This document shows positions 1 through 5,935 of a stretch of DNA of 6,534 bases, one piece after another (position 1 is the first letter of the stretch; each line of letters starts with the position of its first letter). The notes below the pieces were generated by a model. It saw nothing but the letters and a program-made list of their open reading frames with translations. It made no database searches and was not told where the DNA came from. The stretch is from Flavobacteriia bacterium. GTDB lineage: Bacteria > Bacteroidota > Bacteroidia > Flavobacteriales_D > Crocinitomicaceae. A program made the position numbers and the translations under genes. Location: contig RFQF01000116.1 in assembly GCA_009925805.1 (NCBI GenBank), forward strand, positions 1 to 6,534, read 5' to 3'.

Positions 1-234
1 GTAAAAACGGTAGTTTGAATCATCGAAATACAAACTTTCATAGCGCATTTCGCGGCGTTCATCGATTTCAAGCACGAAATAATGTTCTTGAAGTAAAGGT
101 AAGATTTGATTTAATGTACTTTTGTCCAACGTAAATTTGGTATCCATGCGGTTCATGAGGCTTACTCGGTTTGCATCGACCAAGGATATTCCTTCGAATG
201 GATGGAGTGATAGCAACGTGGTGGTTTCGGTCAT
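1..234 (-). CDS. VTC-domain (polyphosphate polymerase-like) protein, N-terminal 78 codons, cut by window edge
   Basis: This partial gene starts at the ATG at 234-232 and reads in frame without a stop to base 1, so its 3' end lies outside the window. The 78 visible residues fit the start of the bacterial VTC domain: a VDANRVSLMNRMDTKF segment (residues 19-34), a helix-like stretch LNQILPLLQEHYFVLEID, and then YESLYFDDSNYRFY, matching the usual 'Y.TlYFDT.d...Y' pattern. In yeast Vtc4 this domain makes polyphosphate from ATP inside a basic tunnel. The R-x3-K pair here (R29 and K33) resembles the pair at the start of that tunnel, from memory of the family. Bacterial homologues are usually cytosolic and their role is poorly known. 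The start is supported by a perfect -7 box 8 nt upstream. Family assignment is fairly sure; polymerase activity is inference, since most of the active site lies beyond the window. Confidence 0.8.
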   Translation of the reverse strand, partial: MTETTTLLSLHPFEGISLVDANRVSLMNRMDTKFTLDKSTLNQILPLLQEHYFVLEIDERREMRYESLYFDDSNYRFY

Positions 235-242
235 AGGTATTC

Positions 243-276
243 CAAAGGTACGTGTATTTTTGTTTTTTGTTTCCAA
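243..276 (-). promoter_or_regulatory. Predicted Bacteroidetes-type promoter for the VTC-domain gene
   Basis: Read on the minus strand, TACCTTTG (250-243) matches the -7 consensus TAnnTTTG exactly. A TTG (276-274) lies 23 nt upstream as a possible -33 element, at the wide end of the spacing known for flavobacteria. Transcription would begin close to the ATG at 234, which implies a leaderless or nearly leaderless mRNA. Confidence 0.45.
255..262 (+). promoter_or_regulatory. Predicted -7 box of the purT promoter
   Basis: TATTTTTG matches TAnnTTTG exactly and lies 59 nt upstream of the preferred purT start. No clear TTG -33 element is present at the expected distance; only a weak TTTC at 225-228 is seen, somewhat far away. 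The box sits in a T-rich run, so a chance match is possible. It is separated by only 4 bp from the oppositely directed -7 box of the VTC gene. Confidence 0.35.
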
Positions 277-321
277 GGTAGATCGAGAGTACCAATGGAA
301 TATGAACCAATAAATGCAAGT

Positions 322-1476
322 ATGAAAAAAATCATGGTTTTAGGGGCGGGAGAATTGGGGAAAGAGTTTGTGATTGCCTGCCAACGTTATGGGCAATACG
401 TGATCGCGGTAGACAGTTACGACGGTGCACCGGCCATGCAGGTAGCTCATGCATTTGAAGTGATCGATATGCTCGACGGCGATGCCCTGGATTCGATCAT
501 GGCAAAACATGCTCCCGATATTATCGTACCTGAAATTGAAGCAATACGCACCGAACGATTTTTTACCTACGAACAACAAGGAATTACCGTGGTTCCCAGC
601 GCAAAAGCTGCCAATTTCACCATGAACCGTAAGGCAATTCGGGATTTAGCAGCCCAAGAATTAGGACTTAAAACAGCGAAGTATCGGTACGCTACCCATT
701 TTGAAGAATTTTGTGAAGCAGTCGCTTTTTGTGGATTTCCTTGTGTGGTCAAACCGTTGATGTCGAGTTCCGGGAAGGGACAATCGGTCATTCAAAGCGC
801 GTCTGACCTGAAGAAAGCATGGAACTATGCCATGGAGGGTTCCCGTGGGGACCTAAAAGAAGTGATTGTGGAGGCGTTTGTGCGCTTCGATTTTGAAATT
901 ACGTTATTAACGGTTACCCAGCAAAATGGACCTACCTTGTTTTGTCCTCCAATCGGGCATCGGCAAGAACGTGGTGATTACCAGGAAAGTTGGCAACCTA
1001 TGCCCATGAACGAAGCACACCTCTTGGAGGCTTGCCGCATGGCGGAGCAAGTGACCAAGGCACTCACCGGTGCAGGTTTGTGGGGCGTTGAGTTTTTTAT
1101 TACCGAGGAAGGACCTTATTTTTCGGAATTATCCCCAAGGCCGCACGACACGGGCATGGTTACGTTGGGAAATACCCAGAATTTCAATGAATTTGAGCTG
1201 CACGCACGGGCAATTCTTGGGTGGCCTATTCCGGAAATTCGCTTACTTCACGCCGGGGCAAGTGCCGTGATTTTATCCACTACAAATCTTGATAATCCAA
1301 AGTTACGGGGCATTGAACAGGCGGCAACCTTCCCTGGCACGGATATTCGTATTTTTGGCAAACCCTCCGCTAGACCTTTCCGACGCATGGGAGTTACCCT
1401 TTCTTATGGTCAGGAAACGGTCGATTTTCATGTGGAACAAGCTCGAACAATGGCATCTTTAATTTCAATTTACTAA
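322..1476 (+). CDS. purT: Formate-dependent phosphoribosylglycinamide formyltransferase PurT (GAR transformylase 2)
   Basis: PurT is a cytosolic ATP-grasp enzyme. It uses formate and ATP to formylate glycinamide ribonucleotide, the third step of purine synthesis, as a folate-independent alternative to PurN. The 384 residues align along their whole length with the E. coli protein as I remember it (392 residues). Landmarks are the N-terminal nucleotide-fold motif GAGELGKE (8-15), DxxxxAPAMQVAH (31-43), VPEIEAI (69-75), NRKAIR (102-107), the ATP-grasp loop SSSGKGQ (148-154), FDFEITLL (189-196), GHRQERGDYQESWQP (212-226), GVEFF (255-259) and SELSPRPHDTGMV (268-280). An in-frame ATG at 295 would add nine residues. 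I prefer 322 because MKKIMVLGAGELGKE is the usual beginning of Bacteroidetes PurT and the region before it is A-rich. It is the first gene of a tight plus-strand run, with the next gene 4 nt downstream. No anomalies are seen. Confidence 0.96.
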   Translation: MKKIMVLGAGELGKEFVIACQRYGQYVIAVDSYDGAPAMQVAHAFEVIDMLDGDALDSIMAKHAPDIIVPEIEAIRTERFFTYEQQGITVVPSAKAANFTMNRKAIRDLAAQELGLKTAKYRYATHFEEFCEAVAFCGFPCVVKPLMSSSGKGQSVIQSASDLKKAWNYAMEGSRGDLKEVIVEAFVRFDFEITLLTVTQQNGPTLFCPPIGHRQERGDYQESWQPMPMNEAHLLEACRMAEQVTKALTGAGLWGVEFFITEEGPYFSELSPRPHDTGMVTLGNTQNFNEFELHARAILGWPIPEIRLLHAGASAVILSTTNLDNPKLRGIEQAATFPGTDIRIFGKPSARPFRRMGVTLSYGQETVDFHVEQARTMASLISIY

Positions 1477-1480
1477 TTCC

Positions 1481-3130
1481 ATGAACCGAAAAATAAACCC
1501 GTTTCTTTCTTTGACGCTTTTACTGGGTATTTTCTTGTTGGCTTCTCCCTCGTGGGCCGTCGATATTCGCTATACCTTGAAAATGGCCAAACCTCAAAAC
1601 CACTACTTTCAAGTGGAAATGAATGCATGGGAAATTGAGTTGAATGGCCAGAAAGGATTTGTCCTGAACTATGAAGTTTATGCCTTTGAACTAAGTGTGC
1701 GCACCAGTTTCTTGGATGAAACCCACGGATTTGTGAGCGGGCCAAGCATGTTCATGTATTTGGATGGCTTCAAAGAAACAGGAGGCCAACTAACCGTACA
1801 ACCCCATACTTCGTTCAAGAAAATTTCTACGGGGTTGATGGCCAAATCATCCGCCGGAAAACAAGGGAATCAGCAGGTGTTTTCGTTCGATTCCTACGAC
1901 CAATTGGTGGATTGTCCTCTGGAGATCGGTAATCAGGAAATTTTTGAATTTACTGCTGCGGGCGTTAAGCATACGGTGGCCATGTATGGCGAAGCCAACT
2001 ACGACCAGGAATCCTTAAAGCGCGACATGGCGAAGATTGTTGAGGAGGAAACGAAAATCGTGGGCGAAAATCCGAATTCGTTTTATGTGTTTATCGTGCA
2101 CAATGTGGTGGGGGGTGACGGTGGTCTGGAACATAGCAACAGTGCGGTGTTGAGTGTGGATCGGTGGACCTATGAAGGGGGTAATTACTTGAATTTTCTG
2201 AATTTAGTAGCCCACGAGTATTTTCACTTGTGGAACGTGAAACGCATCCGTCCTATGGCACTGGGTCCGTTTGATTACGACCATGAAGTTTACACCACCT
2301 TGCTCTGGGTTATGGAAGGGTTTACCTCGTATTACGATGAATTGATCATGCGCCGATGTGGGTTTTATACCAAAGAGGAAATGCAGCGAAAAATTCAAAG
2401 CGCTATCAACTACGTTGAAGGATCCATTGGTTCGCGCGTTCAACCGGTGGCCCATGCCAGTTTTGACGCTTGGATTAAAGCCTACCGTCCCAATGAAAAC
2501 AGTGCCAATACCACCATGACCTACTATTCTCGCGGAATGGTCATCGCTGCCGTCTTCGATGCCATGATTGTACAACACTCGAAAGGTACCCAAGGCTTGG
2601 ACCATGTACTAAAAGACCTATATCAAACCTATTATTTAGGCAAAAAGCGAGGATTCACCGATGAAGAATTTAAACTCATGGTGGAGAAATATGTCGGAAA
2701 AAGTCTGACGGGTTTTTTTGATCAATACATCAACGGAACCGATGTAATTCCTTACAACGATTTTTTTCTGCCCATGGGTATTCAAGTGGAGGAAGTGGGA
2801 AGCATTAAACCCCTTTTCGGGGCAACCGTCGCGGAAGAAGAGGGGAAGGTGCTTGTGAAAAGCATTCGGGCCGGCTCCGCTGCAGAGGATGCAGGCATTA
2901 GCGTTAACGACGAAATCATAGCTTGCATGAAGTATCGGGTGGACAAGGCCATGCTCGATGGTATTATGAATAGCGCGGAAATCAACGATGAATTTGAACT
3001 CACACTGGCAAGGACTAAATTAATTCGTAGCGTAAAGGTTAAAATTACCGGACAAAAACGCGTTTCTTACCTGTTTAATAACGTACCCACCGATGCATCA
3101 CTTCCTTTGTACAATTATTGGCTGCGTTAG
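1481..3130 (+). CDS. Exported M61-family metallopeptidase (glycyl aminopeptidase-like) with C-terminal PDZ domain
   Basis: The N-terminus (MNRKINPFLSLTLLLGIF...) is a signal peptide probably cut after SPSWA (residue 26), so the enzyme should act in the periplasm or outside. The gluzincin catalytic site is intact: HEYFHLWNVKR at 245-255, giving zinc ligands H245 and H249 and the general base E246, and WVMEGFTSYYDE at 276-287, giving third ligand E279. Other M61 hallmarks are YAFELSVRTSFLD (67-79), GGLEHSNS around 220 and FDAWIKAYRPNENS around 335. A PDZ domain covers about 433-530, and the end NYWLR resembles family C-termini. M61 enzymes are aminopeptidases preferring N-terminal glycine or alanine; the substrate here is unknown. 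At 549 residues it is shorter than the roughly 600 usual, because a block of the N-terminal domain between about residues 47 and 50 seems missing. It follows purT by 4 nt and overlaps the next gene by 38 nt, suggesting co-transcription. Confidence 0.92.
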   Translation: MNRKINPFLSLTLLLGIFLLASPSWAVDIRYTLKMAKPQNHYFQVEMNAWEIELNGQKGFVLNYEVYAFELSVRTSFLDETHGFVSGPSMFMYLDGFKETGGQLTVQPHTSFKKISTGLMAKSSAGKQGNQQVFSFDSYDQLVDCPLEIGNQEIFEFTAAGVKHTVAMYGEANYDQESLKRDMAKIVEEETKIVGENPNSFYVFIVHNVVGGDGGLEHSNSAVLSVDRWTYEGGNYLNFLNLVAHEYFHLWNVKRIRPMALGPFDYDHEVYTTLLWVMEGFTSYYDELIMRRCGFYTKEEMQRKIQSAINYVEGSIGSRVQPVAHASFDAWIKAYRPNENSANTTMTYYSRGMVIAAVFDAMIVQHSKGTQGLDHVLKDLYQTYYLGKKRGFTDEEFKLMVEKYVGKSLTGFFDQYINGTDVIPYNDFFLPMGIQVEEVGSIKPLFGATVAEEEGKVLVKSIRAGSAAEDAGISVNDEIIACMKYRVDKAMLDGIMNSAEINDEFELTLARTKLIRSVKVKITGQKRVSYLFNNVPTDASLPLYNYWLR

Positions 3131-4364
3131 CAGTGCGGTGCTCTATGCGCAGTTTGTTAATGTCAGGATAAGTCCTGCAGACCGAAGGCCAACCGAACCT
3201 TCCGTGGCAATTAACCCATTAAATCCCTCAGAAATTGCTGCAGGAGCTGTACTGGACGAGTATTATTATTCTCAGGATGGCGGAAAATCGTGGAGTGTTA
3301 ACAGCATTTCAAGTCCTTATGGGGTGTACGGTGACCCGGTATTGCGCTTCGACAGCAAAGGAAGGTTGTATTATTTCCACTTGTCCGATTATGAAAAAGG
3401 AACATGGATCGATCGAATTGTATGTCAATACAGTGACCGCTGCGCTATTCCGAGCGCCTTCAGTAAAGGAAGTTATCCCAAACCAAACGGTAGCAAGGCC
3501 CAAGATAAACATTGGGTGGATATTGATCCCAACACGGGAATTATTTACATGACTTGGACGCAATTTGATAAGTACGCTTCAAAGTTGAAGACCGATTCAT
3601 CCCGCATCATTTTCAGTAAGTCCATAGATCGAGGGCTTTCATGGACTGACCCTAAGGTTATTTCCTTCTACAACGGCGATTGTTTGGATGGCGATAACAC
3701 CGTTGAAGGGGCGGTGCCCGTTGTAGCTAAGAATGGCAAGTTGGTTGTGATTTGGACCGGGCCGAAGGGATTGGTGATGCAGGAATCCACCGATCAAGGA
3801 ACTACGTGGCTGCCGAAGGAGCAAACGCTGTTTGCCCATCCCGGGGGATGGGATTATAAGGTTCCTGGGATAAATCGGTGCAATGGGTTGCCGGTATTGC
3901 AACTGGACCGAAGCGGGGGAATCAACGATGGAACGATGTACCTGACCTGGACGGATCAACCCAAAAATCCCAACGATACCGAAGTTTGGCTTGCCAAATC
4001 ACAGGATCTTGGAAAAACATGGTCGAAAGCCATCCGTGTGAATCAGGATGCAACAAAAACCCACCAGTTCATGGCGACCATGGCCATAGACCAGGCGAAC
4101 GGCACCTTGCATTGGTTATACTACGACCGTGCTCGAGCGAAAAATCCGAATGAAACGGAAGTGGTGTGGGTAAAATCTAGCGATGGAGGCAATACTTTTA
4201 CCTCGGAATATGTGTCTGAAAAACCGTTTGTTCCTTATTCAAAAGTCTTTTTTGGAGACTACATTGCTTTAGCAGCCTACCAAGAGAAAGTGGTTCCGCT
4301 TTGGATTCGCATGGACATGGGCAAAACTTCGTTGTGGACAACAGTTATTGAGAGCGCTCCATAG
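3093..4364 (+). CDS. Secreted sialidase-superfamily (Asp-box / BNR repeat) beta-propeller protein
   Basis: The protein begins with a signal-peptide-like segment, MHHFLCTIIGCVSSAVLYA, with likely cleavage before QFVN; the n-region has histidines instead of lysine or arginine. The mature part is a beta-propeller with five clear Asp-boxes (S-x-D-x-G-x-x-W/F): SQDGGKSW (60-67), SIDRGLSW (177-184), STDQGTTW (232-239), SQDLGKTW (303-310) and SSDGGNTF (362-369). A sixth, degenerate one lies near 112-123. Segments such as TEPSVAINPLNP, GSKAQDKHW, DNTVEGAVPVV, PGGWDYKVPGI and FFGDYIALAAY match a widespread Bacteroidetes group often named exo-alpha-sialidase. I see no F/YRIP motif, so true sialidase activity is doubtful, and a carbohydrate-binding or unknown hydrolase role is equally possible. 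No C-terminal type IX sorting domain is visible; it ends on the last propeller strand. The start lies inside the M61 gene in another frame, suggesting coupled translation. Confidence 0.88.
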   Translation: MHHFLCTIIGCVSSAVLYAQFVNVRISPADRRPTEPSVAINPLNPSEIAAGAVLDEYYYSQDGGKSWSVNSISSPYGVYGDPVLRFDSKGRLYYFHLSDYEKGTWIDRIVCQYSDRCAIPSAFSKGSYPKPNGSKAQDKHWVDIDPNTGIIYMTWTQFDKYASKLKTDSSRIIFSKSIDRGLSWTDPKVISFYNGDCLDGDNTVEGAVPVVAKNGKLVVIWTGPKGLVMQESTDQGTTWLPKEQTLFAHPGGWDYKVPGINRCNGLPVLQLDRSGGINDGTMYLTWTDQPKNPNDTEVWLAKSQDLGKTWSKAIRVNQDATKTHQFMATMAIDQANGTLHWLYYDRARAKNPNETEVVWVKSSDGGNTFTSEYVSEKPFVPYSKVFFGDYIALAAYQEKVVPLWIRMDMGKTSLWTTVIESAP

Positions 4365-4420
4365 CGGGTGGATTGTAATCAAGCGTAAAAGGGCTTTCCC
4401 GTAAGTAACCTATTTCTTTT

Positions 4421-4428
4421 TACCTTAG
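4421..4428 (+). promoter_or_regulatory. Possible -7 box for yjdM
   Basis: TACCTTAG matches TAnnTTTG at all fixed positions but one and lies 16 nt before the preferred yjdM start. No convincing -33 TTG is found at the right distance. It sits in the only gap of notable size (about 80 nt) in the plus-strand gene run, so a new transcript starting here is reasonable but unproven. Confidence 0.3.
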
Positions 4429-4444
4429 TAGCAAAACAATGTTC

Positions 4445-4798
4445 ATGAGTGAAGAACTAAAAGAATGCCCTTCGTGCCAATGTCCTTATGGATACGAAAG
4501 AAATGATACCCAATACGTCTGTCCTGAATGTTCTTTCGAATGGACAGCGGCCCAGGAAGCTGTGGCGGAGCTTGGAAGCGATGATTTGGTAGTATTAGAT
4601 GTGAATGGAGTGGTCCTTGTAAATGGTGACAATGTGGTTGTTATAAAAGATTTACCCATTAAAGGCGCTCCGAAATCCATTAAATCAGGTACCAAGGTGA
4701 AAAACATCCGGCTTGCCTACGGGGATCACAACATCGATTGTAAAATTGAAGGTTTTGGTGCCATGGCCTTAAAATCAGAGTTTGTAAAAAAGGCGTAA
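4445..4798 (+). CDS. yjdM: YjdM (PhnA-like) zinc-ribbon protein
   Basis: This is a small cytosolic protein of 117 residues, the usual size for the family. The N-terminal zinc ribbon has two CxxC knuckles, CPSC (8-11) and CPEC (26-29), followed by FEW. The C-terminal PhnA/YjdM domain carries the nearly invariant run of D-x-NG-x-x-L-x-x-GD, V-x-x-IKDLPIKG, K-x-GTKVKNIRL and DHNIDCKIEGFG, ending in LKSEFVKK. The E. coli gene was once called phnA and linked to alkylphosphonate use, but it lies apart from the C-P lyase genes and its function is not established. An ATG at 4439 would add Met-Phe; I prefer 4445 because homologues begin with Met-Ser or similar just before the first CxxC. The kelch gene follows after 30 nt. 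No phosphonate genes are nearby. Confidence 0.93.
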   Translation: MSEELKECPSCQCPYGYERNDTQYVCPECSFEWTAAQEAVAELGSDDLVVLDVNGVVLVNGDNVVVIKDLPIKGAPKSIKSGTKVKNIRLAYGDHNIDCKIEGFGAMALKSEFVKKA

Positions 4799-4808
4799 AT
4801 TATATTCG
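4781..4808 (+). promoter_or_regulatory. Weak candidate promoter for the kelch gene
   Basis: TATATTCG (4801-4808) has one mismatch to TAnnTTTG, and TTTG (4781-4784) lies 16 nt upstream as a possible -33 element, slightly too close. It overlaps the end of yjdM and is 20 nt before the GTG start. Read-through from yjdM is an equally good explanation for expression. Confidence 0.2.
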
Positions 4809-4828
4809 AAATTTTACATACCTGTTCC

Positions 4829-5917
4829 GTGAAAAAAACATTCTGTATTTTAATCGCTTGTTGCTTGTTGTCTCAATGGGTGCAAGCCCAGCAGTGGCAA
4901 CCTTTGGTTGATTTTCCCGGTGTTGAACGAGATGATGCTGTAGGTTTCAGCATTGGAGACACCCTTTATGTGGGCAGTGGACTCAGTCCATGGTGGGCTC
5001 CGCAATCCGATTTTTACGGTTTTGACATAGCCTCCCAGCAATGGTTTTCTGTCGCAGGATTGCCCCAAGGAATGGAGCGTCAGTATGCAACGGGTTTCGT
5101 GGTAAATGGAAAAGGATTTGTCTTTGGTGGCTATAATGGTTCAAGCTATTTAAATGATTTGTGGCGATACAATCCGATTCAAAATACATGGGATGCTTGC
5201 GCGCAACTGCCTGGTTCGGGACGTTCTGGATCGACTTCCTTCGTTTTAAACAATTTGGTATATGTCATCGGTGGGAAAAATGCCGCAACGGCAGCATTGG
5301 ATGAGGTTTGGTGTTACGATGCCGCTTTGGATGCTTGGGTTCAACAGCCCAATTTACCTTTTGGTGCTCGTTGGCGAGCCTCTGCCGCGACGCATGCCGG
5401 AATTGGGTATTTGCTATTCGGGAGAAATGAAAACAATGCATTCTTAAATGATTTTCATTCCTTCGATCCTTTGACAAATCAATGGGTAGCTTTGCCAAGT
5501 TTCCCCTCCTTGGGCAGGAGTCATGCAGCAATGTTTGGTTTGGACAACGGTATTTACACGTGTTTTGGATTGGACAGTTTAGGCCATTCCATGAATGATT
5601 TATGGACCTTTGATCAGGTTGCTGCTTCATGGAATGCATTGCCTGGATTGCCAGATGTAGGTCGTCGAGGAGGTGTATGTGCATCAACGGGTACAGCAAT
5701 GTATTACGTTACGGGCATTGATGAGGGTAACACTCGGTTAAAAGATGTTTGGATGTATTCACCCTTTCTTGGAAACGCACCCCTTTCAATCGACGTCATT
5801 CCAACATTGCTAGGAACCTATGATTTAATGGGAAATGAAACGCAGGAAATCCCTAACAAGGTAATGATCCAACGTTATTCTGACGGCAGCGTCAAAAAAA
5901 TCCTTAGGGTAGAATAA
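4829..5917 (+). CDS. Secreted six-bladed kelch-repeat beta-propeller with short sorting-domain-like tail
   Basis: The start is a GTG; MKKTFCILIACCLLSQWVQA directly following it is a good signal peptide, with mature protein starting at QQW. Residues 23-313 form six kelch blades. The blade-closing tryptophans are W23, W72, W121, W170, W219 and W268, exactly 49 residues apart, each at the end of a strand like LWRYNPIQNTW, VWCYDAALDAW or LWTFDQVAASW. Blade interiors carry typical kelch strands such as GFVFGGYNG and VYVIGGKN, though the paired glycines are lost in some blades. The end (about 330-362; YDLMGNETQEIPNKV, then RYSDGSVKKI) resembles the core of a Bacteroidetes type IX C-terminal sorting signal, but without the Ig-like part before it. 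No catalytic residues are recognisable; a binding role or a sugar-epimerase-like role (compare NanM, another six-bladed kelch protein) cannot be decided. It lies 30 nt after yjdM and converges on the helicase gene. Confidence 0.88.
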   Translation: MKKTFCILIACCLLSQWVQAQQWQPLVDFPGVERDDAVGFSIGDTLYVGSGLSPWWAPQSDFYGFDIASQQWFSVAGLPQGMERQYATGFVVNGKGFVFGGYNGSSYLNDLWRYNPIQNTWDACAQLPGSGRSGSTSFVLNNLVYVIGGKNAATAALDEVWCYDAALDAWVQQPNLPFGARWRASAATHAGIGYLLFGRNENNAFLNDFHSFDPLTNQWVALPSFPSLGRSHAAMFGLDNGIYTCFGLDSLGHSMNDLWTFDQVAASWNALPGLPDVGRRGGVCASTGTAMYYVTGIDEGNTRLKDVWMYSPFLGNAPLSIDVIPTLLGTYDLMGNETQEIPNKVMIQRYSDGSVKKILRVE

Positions 5918-5935
5918 AGTGCTATTCCAGCACCT
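5911..5935 (-). terminator. Candidate hairpin terminator for the helicase gene, shared with the kelch 3' end
   Basis: On the minus strand AGGTGCT (5935-5929), loop GGAAT, and AGCACTT (5923-5917) form a 7-bp stem with one G-U pair, followed by TATTCT. The helicase stop TAG (5924-5922) and the kelch stop TAA (5915-5917) both lie in or at the edge of this element. The stem is short and the T-run is interrupted, so efficiency is uncertain. In the plus direction only 5 bp pair continuously and no T-run follows. Confidence 0.35.

Noticed and set aside
68..319. Open frames at 68-319 (minus) and 122-313 (plus) in the left-hand region
   Set aside because: The VTC-domain reading in another minus frame explains 1-234 far better, and the remaining part is the divergent promoter region.
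1582..1650. Repeated AATGGCCA (1582-1589 and 1643-1650) near the apparent M61 deletion
   Set aside because: The copies bracket retained coding sequence, not a clean deletion joint, and a similar string recurs at 1839; a match of 8 bp is easily chance.
2204..2605. A 133-codon minus-strand open frame opposite the M61 catalytic domain
   Set aside because: It lies wholly antisense to well-conserved M61 codons, including the zinc site, and its translation resembles no known family; it is a shadow of the real gene.
4385..4403. Possible terminator after the Asp-box gene (AAAAGGGCTTTCCC)
   Set aside because: Only a 3-4 bp stem can form and no T-run follows, so it is not a credible intrinsic terminator. 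The palindrome GAGCGCTC at 4352-4359 has no loop.
5265..5699. A 144-codon minus-strand open frame opposite the kelch gene
   Set aside because: It is antisense to four kelch blades and rich in His, Arg, Asn and Pro in a non-protein-like way; it is best explained as a shadow frame.
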